A stretch of DNA of 51,788 nt, from positions 1-51,788 of the forward strand of contig CAHJWI010000033.1 of the NCBI GenBank assembly GCA_903642225.1, read 5' to 3'. Below the pieces are notes generated by a model. It made no database searches. It had not been told where the DNA came from and saw only the letters and a list, made by a program, of their open reading frames with translations. Each line of letters begins with the position of its first letter. Within the stretch, counting starts at the first letter, position 1. The translations under genes were made by a program, and so were the position numbers. Source of the stretch: Acidobacteriaceae bacterium (GTDB lineage Bacteria; Acidobacteriota; Terriglobia; Terriglobales; Acidobacteriaceae). Of this stretch, positions 25,149 through 34,300 are shown piece by piece.

Positions 25149-27490
25149 TGTTCTCTCCAGCGTGAGCCGCGCACGTCTGCAATACCCGGTGCGGCAAGGC
25201 CGCGGATCCAGTTTGCGAGCCTCATGTAATCGTCCACGATGGGACTACCCGGGGCATAGTCGATGACGGTCATACCTTCGGCAAGCGCCTCAGACACAGC
25301 TGGAGCTCTGGAGATAGTGACGGGCAGCAGTCGGTCGCCCAGAGCTTTACGCAGGGCTTCCCGGACATCGAGATGAAGAGGTAGGGCCGAATCGAACTGA
25401 TTCAGAACGTAGTATGGGCGAACTGGCTGGTTTTCTGCATCCCTAATCTCTCCGAAGATGCTTTCGATGCTCTGTGTGGTGAGAATGGAGTTCATGTCTG
25501 GAGCGACCGGGACCAGAAAATAGGGCTTTGTGGTTGCCAAACGGCGCGCCAGCCAAAATCCCCCGCTCGCAAGGTCTACGATGATGCGCTGCACCGTCGT
25601 TGCACGTTCCGCGAGATCCTTCAGCAGACCGTTCTGCACGTCTTCATCGCTAACCATGCGGTCCTGTTCATAGTGAACCATCAACACCGATGCATCTGTA
25701 CTACCTGCCGGTGGATTGAACGTACGAACGGCACCTGGCCTGAGGTCACGCGCGCCGAAGTAATAGGGGAGCAGGCCATGCGCATTCGTGTCGGCCATCA
25801 TGACCTTTTCGCCCAGTGATGAAAGCGCGCGACCAAGGGTCGCAGCCATGCTGGTCTTGCCGACACCGCCGCTCAGTGAGAGAAGGGTAACTACGGACGC
25901 AGCTATGGAGGCTGGACGGAGATGATTTTTTTCGACATCGGCCTGCTGTTCCATCAAGCCTTGAAGTGCAAACCAACGGGATGCGACCCGCTCCCGACTC
26001 TGTTGCAGAGTGTCCGGCGCGGGAAGGATGCCGGCTTGGGCGACAAAAGCTTGGTCTGCAGGCATAGTTGTGTCCTTTCTCAACTCGGAGGAAGAAGACG
26101 TACTTTGTCCGGAAAAGCTCGATGCGCTCGCAATCAACGTTGAGTAAGACTGTGCATGAAAGGGCGAGCTACGAACGGCTCTGGCGGGCGGTCCAAACTC
26201 AACCGGCGCGAACACGGGCTGCGGGACTTGAGGCAAATTGTCCTGCGCCTCTAAGGCCTGATCCTCGTTGTAGGCCAACCAAGCTGGCGGAACAAACGAA
26301 TCAGCCTGAGAGGTAAGTTCCATGACGCGGATGGGGACAGATTCATCATGGCGGGGCTGACGTACGGTCCGAGCACGATTGTCCGCTGCTGAAGAACGTC
26401 GATGACGTCTTTCCGTTCTCTCCCCTTTGCTTTCCCACGCGTCTGAGGGGGCGTGCACTTCGGCAGAGGGAATGCCGTCATGATTTTGGACGAACCGAGG
26501 CTGGGGACGAATGTGGAGGTCGTGCTCGGCAGTGCCGTATCCCTGGAATCGATCACTGATCTTTCTGAACCTCTCCCTTGCGCCGTCGGAGTAGTAGTCG
26601 TCATCGGCAGCGGCCCAGCCATGAACACTTTCAACGTCATCGGCAGAGACATGCACCTGCTCTTCTGAAGCAAGGCTCGCTCGGTCCTCGCGCCTGCCGA
26701 TCACATCCCGCGAGGGTAGTGAATCACGCAACGGTGGTAAATCACGCATGGGAGAAAAGCTGCGGTAATCCTGTGCCGGCGATGGGGCGAAGGTCGTGTT
26801 TGCACGGTAGGACTGCAGGGTACCCGCGTCAAATTCGTCAGACCCTGGGTGCACGGGCAGAACATAGGTCTTCCGCTCAGTAGACGCCCGAGAAGCCTGA
26901 GATGTGCGGACACCGGGCGTGGGGGCAAAATAGGCAGGATCGACTTGACCCGTGTAATAGTAGGGATCGTCCAGCTGGCCAGGTGGACTTTCCTCAACGC
27001 GACCGTCCATCTGAGACCGGTACTGCGCATCGAACTCTGCATATCTTGCGGCTTGCTCCTCGGCACGCTTACGCGCTTCCATCATCTCTGTCCGAGCAGA
27101 TTGTGCACGGAGGCGAAGTGTTTCGGCTGATTGCTGCCGTCTCTGTACTTCTGCTTGTTCCCGATCGACGTTCGCCTGTGCTTGCCTGAATTGTTCCTCG
27201 GCGTTTGCCTTTGATTCAGCATTGGCCACAACTTCAGCCTCAGCCTGCTGAGCCACTTGCAGTGACCTATGAGCATCCTCCAACTCTTTGCGAGCCGCAT
27301 CTTCCAAAGCACGCGCGGCTTCCAATTCCACCTGCTGCTGCTCCTCGGCAAGCCGAGCTCGTTGTTGGGCGCGGTACTCGCGACGAGAAGCCGAAAAATC
27401 ACGGTATTTAGCACCCGGAAGATTGGCCCAAGAGTAAAGAATGGCAACGTCTTCTGGGGTAGCAGGAAGCGCCGCGGCTTCTTCAGTCAT
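25145..27490 (-). CDS. bcsQ: BcsQ/YhjQ-type ParA-like ATPase with a long coiled-coil N-terminal extension
   Basis: A 781-residue protein. The C-terminal ~250 residues are a BcsQ (YhjQ) MinD/ParA-like ATPase: P-loop LSLSGGVGKTS (~536-546), switch-like ADTNAHG, IIVDLASGG and YYVLNQFDS. The ParA signature Lys before GG is replaced by Ser. The N-terminal ~510 residues are not part of standard BcsQ (~240-260 residues). They comprise a short motif (DVAILYSWANLPGAKYRDF, ~13-31), a Glu/Gln/Ala-rich coiled coil (~40-170) and a disordered polar region. ATG at 27490 is chosen for its GGGAAG Shine-Dalgarno sequence; the frame is open upstream to ATG 27568 and TTG 27574. Expected role: localising or assembling the cellulose synthase. 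Confidence 0.85.
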   Translation of the reverse strand: MTEEAAALPATPEDVAILYSWANLPGAKYRDFSASRREYRAQQRARLAEEQQQVELEAARALEDAARKELEDAHRSLQVAQQAEAEVVANAESKANAEEQFRQAQANVDREQAEVQRRQQSAETLRLRAQSARTEMMEARKRAEEQAARYAEFDAQYRSQMDGRVEESPPGQLDDPYYYTGQVDPAYFAPTPGVRTSQASRASTERKTYVLPVHPGSDEFDAGTLQSYRANTTFAPSPAQDYRSFSPMRDLPPLRDSLPSRDVIGRREDRASLASEEQVHVSADDVESVHGWAAADDDYYSDGARERFRKISDRFQGYGTAEHDLHIRPQPRFVQNHDGIPSAEVHAPSDAWESKGERTERRHRRSSAADNRARTVRQPRHDESVPIRVMELTSQADSFVPPAWLAYNEDQALEAQDNLPQVPQPVFAPVEFGPPARAVRSSPFHAQSYSTLIASASSFSGQSTSSSSELRKDTTMPADQAFVAQAGILPAPDTLQQSRERVASRWFALQGLMEQQADVEKNHLRPASIAASVVTLLSLSGGVGKTSMAATLGRALSSLGEKVMMADTNAHGLLPYYFGARDLRPGAVRTFNPPAGSTDASVLMVHYEQDRMVSDEDVQNGLLKDLAERATTVQRIIVDLASGGFWLARRLATTKPYFLVPVAPDMNSILTTQSIESIFGEIRDAENQPVRPYYVLNQFDSALPLHLDVREALRKALGDRLLPVTISRAPAVSEALAEGMTVIDYAPGSPIVDDYMRLANWIRGLAAPGIADVRGSRWREQ

Positions 27491-27596
27491 TGCACTCTTC
27501 CCGTCGCTCACGTCAATGCCTCCACTTTCTGATGTGGCCGAATAGTCCGGCTCCCAAGCGACGTGCATGGGCAACGGTGCATTGCTTTTATTTCTA

Positions 27597-27626
27597 AACT
27601 TACGTCGGCTACTGACCGAATGTCAA
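27597..27626 (-). promoter_or_regulatory. Candidate sigma70-type promoter for the bcs operon
   Basis: On the minus strand, TTGACA (27626-27621), an 18-base spacer and TAAGTT (27602-27597). Transcription would start near 27590, about 100 bases before the chosen bcsQ ATG. The rest of the 27491-27813 gap holds the tandem repeat listed below and no other gene. Confidence 0.45.
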
Positions 27627-27760
27627 CGATACGGGTATGCAACGAAAGTGTGACACCAATGCGAAGTTGCAGAAGAGAAAACTTGACGTTTGGCGGCCTA
27701 GGTACTTCGTCTGAGTCCACCCCAGGCACGGTCAGAAAGCCACTTTGGTCTGATTTAACC

Positions 27761-27798
27761 CAACACATGGATTCTGCTTCAACACAGGGATTCTGCTA
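27761..27798 (+). repeat. Tandem 19-base direct repeat upstream of tRNA-Gly
   Basis: Two abutting units, CAACACATGGATTCTGCTT (27761-27779) and CAACACAGGGATTCTGCTA (27780-27798), matching at 17 of 19 positions. The second unit runs into a likely -10 hexamer TATAGT (27797-27802) of the tRNA-Gly promoter, 11 bases before the tRNA. The spacing of 19 is close to two helical turns. Confidence 0.75.
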
Positions 27799-27813
27799 TA
27801 GTGGCATTGTTGA

Positions 27814-27889
<76 letters not shown>

Positions 27890-27951
27890 TCAGTCTGTGC
27901 TCCCTGGCCAGTCCTGATGCGCACTCATTTTGCGCGGTGTAGTAAAAGAGC

Positions 27952-28026
27952 GGCGCGGTACCCAAGTGGTAAGGGAGAGGTCTGCAAAACCTTTATGCGT
28001 CGGTTCGATCCCGACCCGCGCCTCCA
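27952..28026 (+). tRNA. tRNA-Cys(GCA)
   Basis: Acceptor GGCGCGG pairs with CCGCGCC. The anticodon loop CTGCAAA gives anticodon GCA, flanked by GAGGT/ACCTT (one G-T pair). T-arm CGGTTCGATCCCG. Discriminator T and encoded CCA (28024-28026). Confidence 0.96.
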
Positions 28027-28084
28027 TACTTTCTGATTGTCTTGCATTTGCAAGCACGTTCAGCTACTCAGATTCCGATCAGGC

Positions 28085-28978
28085 TCAGGACGGTGAACTG
28101 ACAATCTGTAGACGTGAAGCACTTTCCTCTTCACATTTTCCTGCACGCCGATGGCCTTCTTCCCGAAATGGCTTTACCCAGGCGGCAAAACGTGCAGCCT
28201 CCAGCAGGCGCAATTTCATTTGCTGGTTTGCCTTGGTACAGCACGACGTGGCGTGCTGCCTATACCGCGCCGTGCAAGTACAGTGCGCAAATACGGGAAA
28301 CCGGGATGACAGCTTTGCGTGAAAAACCTGGTCATCGTACAGGCCGTGGAATTCATCTTCAAAGCCGTTGACCGCACGCGCTGCTGCTGTGCGCATGACC
28401 ACTGTGCACATGCATGGAGCGAGGCTCTCGTCCTGCAGCATCCAGCGTAAGAGTGTGCCAGGCTGCAGTACACCACAGGGCGAATTCTGCGGGACCAGTG
28501 GCGGGATGTAATTTGCACCCCACCAAGCGCATTCCGCTGCTTGCTGATCATACGGCAACTCGTGATCCACCCAACGTTCTGCAGAAGCATAAACCATAGC
28601 CACGTCGTGATGGTGTTTGAGAATCGCCATCTGAGTGGAGAGATGATGCGGCAAAAAGATGTCATCACAGTCGAGGAAAGCGATCAGCGGCGACCTGGCG
28701 TGCCGCAATGCGAGGTTTCGGGATGCACTGATGCCACGGTTTACATGTGCGGGATGCTGCAACAGGCGAATACAGTGCGGGTAAAGGGCGCAATACTGTT
28801 CAACGATGGTAACGCTGTTATCGGTCGATCCGTCATCGACCACAATCAGTTCCCACCTTGCTTGGGTCTGTTGTCCAAAAATACTTTCAATTGCCTCTTG
28901 CAAGTAGCTCTGACCGTCCAAGACCGTCATAAGTACGGAGACGTCTGGGGCCATTGCACGATCGTTGTTCGAAGGCAT
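28085..28978 (-). CDS. Family 2 glycosyltransferase
   Basis: A 297-residue soluble GT-A glycosyltransferase. The N-terminal VSVLMTVLDGQSYLQEAIES and IVVDDGSTDNS form the nucleotide-sugar pocket. DCDD (in LIAFLDCDDIFLPHHL) is the DxD-type metal-binding motif. FEDEFHGLYDDQVFHAKL carries the acidic acceptor-side residues, and the aromatic GVLQPGTLLRWMLQDE region lies between them. There are no transmembrane helices. The C-terminus is basic and polar and looks unlike a typical GT2 end, but no frameshift is evident. Acceptor and sugar are unknown. It is divergent from the MATE gene, with 264 bases between starts, and lies between the bcs operon/tRNAs and that transporter, so a link to exopolysaccharide is possible but unproven. 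Confidence 0.85.
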   Translation of the reverse strand: MPSNNDRAMAPDVSVLMTVLDGQSYLQEAIESIFGQQTQARWELIVVDDGSTDNSVTIVEQYCALYPHCIRLLQHPAHVNRGISASRNLALRHARSPLIAFLDCDDIFLPHHLSTQMAILKHHHDVAMVYASAERWVDHELPYDQQAAECAWWGANYIPPLVPQNSPCGVLQPGTLLRWMLQDESLAPCMCTVVMRTAAARAVNGFEDEFHGLYDDQVFHAKLSSRFPVFAHCTCTARYRQHATSCCTKANQQMKLRLLEAARFAAWVKPFREEGHRRAGKCEEESASRLQIVSSPS

Positions 28979-29242
28979 TAACGTATTGTGGCAGGGTTTG
29001 CCAGTATTGGCACAAGCAACTCAAGACGAGGGTGCACGAGCCTTGTGCGGTTAGCGCATCCCACACACTGAGCATTGATCGGGAGTTGTGTAGCGATACT
29101 CGTGTGCCGTTTGGGAGTTTGCATCTACTATCCCTTTCCTGCCATTGCATTTCTGCCTGTCATCCTTCATGGAATCAAAGGCCGAGCAAGACGCCGGGCA
29201 TTCGAGTCTTGGTTCATTTGTACTGAGTTTCGAGGTAAAACA

Positions 29243-30682
29243 TTGAGGACGAAGTACATCGGTGACGATCCGAGGCAGCCCATCTACCCACATGAGGGCA
29301 GCTTTAAGCGTGAGGTGAGATGGGCGCTGCGGCTTGGCGGGCCACTCGCCATTGGCGAGCTTGGATGGATGTCGACCTACATCGTTGACGCTTTAATGAT
29401 TGGCCGGCTGCCGCATTCGGCATTGTCCATCGCGGCATCTTCGCTTGGAAATACGATCTACTACGCACTGGCATTCTTTGCGATTTATCTGCTGAACGGG
29501 TTGGAGACGTTCATTGCTCAGGCATTCGGTCGCGGGGATCGCGAAGAATGCATTCGCATGCTGGCGCAGTCTATGTGGATCGTACTGGCAGGCACCCCAC
29601 TGGTAATGCTGTTGTCGCTGGGTAGCCTGGCGCTGCTACCACACTTTGGCACACCGCCAGAGCTTGTGGCAGAAACACGCCGTTATATGAATGCGTTAGT
29701 TTGGTCTACGCTACCACTGATGCTGTACATGGCTCTTCGGCGGTACTTACAGTCCGTTGACCGAGTAGCAGCAGTATCGGTGTCGCTGGTGACGGCAGCG
29801 GTTGTAAACCTAATGGCTGACTGGATCTTCCTGTATGGACATTTCGGTGTGCCTGCGATGGGCGTGGCAGGTTCAGGTTGGGCGACATGCCTTGTGCGCG
29901 TCTGGATGCTGGCATTACTGCTGGCTGCAACGTCGCGCAACCTGCGTTCATGGGGACTACACACGGGCAGACACTTGCTAAAGCCTGACTGGTCAAGGCT
30001 GCGGGCTCTACTGCGGATTGGATGGCCGAGTGGCCTGCAATTCAGCCTGGAGCTTGGGACTTCAACGTACATGTCCATTCTGTGTGCGCGGCTGGGAACC
30101 ACTGTGCTTGCAGCGCACCAGGTCACGCTGGACCTGAACGCCTTTGTATACATGGTGCCGGCCGGCCTTTCGTATGCCGCAATGATCCGTGTTGGCCAGG
30201 GTGCAGGGCGCAGCGATCTGAGACAAGTGCGCCAGTCTGCAAGGGCGACGTTTGCGCTGGCAATGAGCTTTAGCTTCGTTTCTTCGCTTCTACTTGTCGG
30301 CCTGGCTCCACTCTGGGCCGGCTTATACACGAATGACCACCAGGTGGCTCTAGCAGCGGTGCCGATCCTTGCCATTGCCGGTGTCCTCCAGTTGAGCGAC
30401 ACCGCCTTTGTGATTTCTGCATCCGCACTTACCGGGCTTGGTAACACGCGGACACCGCTGATGATCAGCGTTGTGTGTAACTGGATGCTGGGTATGCCCA
30501 TTGCGTGGCTGCTTACCTTCCGCGCCGGCCAAGGACTACACGGGCTGTGGATCGGGAGAGGTGTCGGTTCGCTTACGGCAGGAGCCGCCATCTATACATA
30601 CTGGCTAGTCAGGATGCGTCAAGCGCAGAAGACCGGTGCTGACCAGGAAATTTCTTTGCTTACGCCACTACAAGCCCATTAA
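29243..30682 (+). CDS. MATE family efflux transporter
   Basis: A 479-residue inner-membrane exporter with about twelve helices, probably a Na+ or H+ antiporter for cationic drugs or metabolites. The first MatE repeat starts ALRLGGPLAIGELGWMSTYI with VDALMIGRLPHSALS, and the second at LLRIGWPSGLQFSLELGTST. The motif GLETFIAQAFGRGD is the family hallmark near helix 2-3. The frame is open upstream to 29075. TTG at 29243 is chosen because GAGGT sits six bases before it (29232-29236) and it gives the usual length of 450-480 residues; the upstream 56 codons look non-conserved. Confidence 0.88.
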   Translation: MRTKYIGDDPRQPIYPHEGSFKREVRWALRLGGPLAIGELGWMSTYIVDALMIGRLPHSALSIAASSLGNTIYYALAFFAIYLLNGLETFIAQAFGRGDREECIRMLAQSMWIVLAGTPLVMLLSLGSLALLPHFGTPPELVAETRRYMNALVWSTLPLMLYMALRRYLQSVDRVAAVSVSLVTAAVVNLMADWIFLYGHFGVPAMGVAGSGWATCLVRVWMLALLLAATSRNLRSWGLHTGRHLLKPDWSRLRALLRIGWPSGLQFSLELGTSTYMSILCARLGTTVLAAHQVTLDLNAFVYMVPAGLSYAAMIRVGQGAGRSDLRQVRQSARATFALAMSFSFVSSLLLVGLAPLWAGLYTNDHQVALAAVPILAIAGVLQLSDTAFVISASALTGLGNTRTPLMISVVCNWMLGMPIAWLLTFRAGQGLHGLWIGRGVGSLTAGAAIYTYWLVRMRQAQKTGADQEISLLTPLQAH

Positions 30683-31146
30683 GAAAGGAACTCACGAACC
30701 ATCTGCGCTACTTCTTTGAGGCTGCCCATGAGTCCGAATTCCGTACCAGTGCAATCAGGCTGCCTTGCTGCTGTCGCTATCGGCGGGTCCTGCTGCGGCC
30801 GGGCACAGTGAACCCAAGCACATTACAGGTACCTGCTCCGTCTGGGCAAGATGGTGGTTGGAAGGATCGAACGGCATTCGCAAGAGGAAAACTGATGCTC
30901 AAATCCAGCCGCAGCCATCAGTTCAGCAACGGCTGGCGCTGCCTGTACTTCAATGCGAGGGCGATGCGCGAAGCTCTCATTTCGCTCCTTTGTGTACGAG
31001 CGATTGCTGATCGTTCTTATCGGATCTGAAGTGTTCGATCTGCATCATCTTGCTTTCCCACTGGTGAGCAGACTTTCGGAGACCCTGTTGTGACTCATTG
31101 CGGGGCCAACAACGCGAGTCAGGTTCGTTTCAGATTACCGACCACC
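30683..31146. other. Intergenic stretch with no convincing gene
   Basis: Between the MATE gene and the first TonB receptor promoter candidate, no frame gives a recognisable protein. A frame at about 30750-31010 begins with a signal-peptide-like AALLLSLSAGPAAAG but continues without any family resemblance and without a good start, so it could be a gene remnant. The region from 31176 to 31383 would be the receptor's leader. Confidence 0.4.
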
Positions 31147-31175
31147 TTGACTCGTCGGTCCATTCGCCCTATTCT
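31147..31175 (+). promoter_or_regulatory. Candidate sigma70-type promoter for the first TonB receptor
   Basis: TTGACT (31147-31152), a 17-base spacer and TATTCT (31170-31175), with transcription expected near 31182. This predicts a leader of about 200 bases before the ATG at 31384, which has GAGG just upstream. Confidence 0.45.
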
Positions 31176-31383
31176 GCGACCATGCGTCCCACGCTCTTCA
31201 CATGTTGTTGCGGCTCTTCGCAGGTCTGTCCTGTCGAATTGAGCGGTTGCAACGTGGTCGACTGTAGGTAGTTCTCCACATCCGCAATCTTTCGCCGGGA
31301 CACCCACTTAGTGGTACTTTCCCGTGTGTCCTGTCCGTGCATGGGTCTCCGTCATCTTTCTCTCCATGCTTCGATGAGGACAC

Positions 31384-34300
31384 ATGCTCAAGCGCCCGCT
31401 CCCGATTCTCGCCTTTACCGCTATTGCACTTGCATCGCCTATCGTTAGCCAGACGTACAACGGTGGTATTCGGGGCGTTGTTACCGATGCTTCCGGCGCA
31501 CTCCTGCCCGACGCAGCCGTTACGTTGACAGACGAGGGCACCGGCCAGGTGCGCAACACGCACACAGACGGTGCCGGAGTTTACGTCTTCAACGCGCTGC
31601 GGCCGTCCATCTACAACCTGCATGTTCAAGCGCCGTCATTTAACGCGGCAGACCGCACTCACATCGCGGTCGCTACACAGGATTTCATAACGCTCGACCT
31701 GCAACTGTCGGTGGGCGCAGCGGACCAGTCGGTTCAGGTGTCCGCGCAAGCACCGCTTGTCGACAGCTCAACCTCGTCGATCAGCGCGGAGTTTGACCAG
31801 CGACGGCTTGAAGACATCCCGGTGCTGGGCCGTAATCCTTACATCACGGCAAGCCTGAACGGCGTTTTCATCAATACAGGGAATCCGCAGTTCATCCGAT
31901 TTGCCGATCAGAACGGAACCTCGCAAACCTCTGTCGCGGGCGGGCCGGTCGCCACCAACCTGTACCTGGTCGATGGCGTGCCCATCACCGACACCAACAA
32001 CCGTCCCGTGGTGATCCCCACCATCGAATCCATCCAGGACGTGAAGCTGCAGGCGCTGACGTATGACGCACAGGTGGGGCGTACCGGAGGTGGCGTCTTC
32101 AACACGTTGCTACGTTCCGGCAGCAACAGCCTGCACGGCAGCCTTTTTGGCGAAACGCGCCAGACACGGTGGCTGGCCAACGACTTCTTTGCCAACCGCA
32201 GCGGCATTCCCCGGCCCGACAGCCCGTATTACAACTGGGGTGCCTCGCTCGGCGGCCCAGTGGTGATTCCGCACCTGTATGACGGCCGCGGCCGCACCTT
32301 CTTCTGGGTTGCCGCAGAAGGCTATATCCAGACCTCGCCCTACACTGCGACCTTCGTTGTGCCTACAGCCGCGCAAAAGACAGGCGACTTCTCGCAGACC
32401 TTTAACGCTGACGGCAGCCTGCACGTCATCTACAACCCATACGACCAGTACACCGACGCGACCGGCACCCACCGCAGGCCGTATGCCGGCAACATCATCA
32501 CTGCGCCAAACGCGGTTGGCCGCGCCATCGCGTCGTACTATCCCAATGCCGGTCCAGATGGCACTTTTACGGGTACCGATAACGTGCGGGACCACGCCCA
32601 GCAGGTGACGGTTAAGCTGGATCAGCAGGTACGGCCCTGGTGGCAGCTCAGCGGCTCGTACATCTTTTACGAGGCGTTGCAGCCGCTGGGCAATCCACTG
32701 CACACCCTGCCCGGCAGTTATTCGTACACCTACCATCGCCAGGTCGATGCCGTGCAGGTCAACAGCACCTTTGTCCTAAACCCGACCACCGTCGTCACCG
32801 CGCGTTACGGCACCAACCGCTTTCCGAACCTGATTGCCGAGGTGAGCCAGGGCTTCGATCCTGCGGCGCTCGGCTTTCCCACCTCGCTCACAAGTCAGCT
32901 ACAGTCGAAGTTTTTCCCCACGATCTTTCTGGCAGACCACGACCAGCTTGGCCAGAACACAAGTCAGCTGGACAACTGGAAATCGCAACAGCTTAGCGCG
33001 ACGCTCGCCAGGACTGCTGGCCGGCACAACGTAACGGTGGGCGCGGAGTACCGCCGCCTTCGCATGAACTACCAGGATTTCGGCAACGCACCCGGTACCT
33101 ATACCTTCTCCGGTGCGTTTACGCAGGCCGATCCCAATTCTTCCGACGGCCTTTCCGGTTCTGATGTCGCCGACCTCCTGCTAGGCACACCCATCGCTGG
33201 AGAGATCGACCTGACCACACCGCTACACACCTACCTTGATTACAACGCCGTCTTTGTGCAGGACGACTGGCGCATTCACCCGCGTTTAACCCTGAACCTG
33301 GGCCTGCGCTGGGATTCGGAGAGCGGCCTGAAGGAAGACAACGACCACATCGCTGTGGGCTTCGACCGTGCAACACGGACCACCCTGGCCAACGGCGCGC
33401 AGGTGACCGGTGGAATTCTGTTTGCCGGCGCGAATGGTAGCTCTCGCGATGTCGGTGACCTGTCGCGCGCCAAATTTGCGCCGCGCCTTGGTGCTTCATA
33501 CCAAGTGACCAGCCGAACGGTGGTTCGAGCGGGCTACGGCATCCTGTACGCACCCACGCGCTACGATCCGGTCGCGTCACTTGCCCCCGGGTACACTCAG
33601 GCGAACTCACTGGTGGCTAGCACCGACAACAATCAGACACCCGCAACCACGCTCAGCGATCCGTTCTCACAGGGGCTGGTGCAGCCTGCGGGTAATGCCG
33701 CCGGCCTGCTGACCGGAATCGGCAACTCCGTTACGACCTATGACCAAGCCTTCCACGCGCCGCGGGTGCAGCAGTTCTCTGCCGGCGTGCAGCGCGATTT
33801 GCCGGGCCACGTCGCGCTTGATGCGGAGTACATCGGCACGCGCGGCGCAAACCTGTCGCCGTCGCCTACGGGCAGCAACGCGGTCAACATTAACCAGCTC
33901 GACCCTGCCTATCTGTCACAGGGCAGCGCGCTCAATCAGTCTGTTGCCAATCCCTACTACGTCCCTGGCGGCCCGGGTCTGATCGGCCAATCGAACCTCT
34001 CGCGTTCCCAGCTGCTGCGGCCCTTCCCGCAGTTTACCTCCGTCAACCTCTTCCTCAGTTCGGCCCACTCCGACTACAACGCCCTGCTCATCAAAGCCGA
34101 GAAGCGCGCCGCGCACGGCCTCAACCTTATTGGGTCTTTCACCTGGTCGCGCAACCGGGACTCCTCGTTCGCGACGGCCAACAGCATTCAATCTACCGGC
34201 GTTGCAGCGCCGCAGAACGCCTACGATCTTGAGGCCGAATACTCCTATGCGGTCAACCATGTGCCCTACCGTTTTGTCGCGGGCGTCATTTACGATCTGC

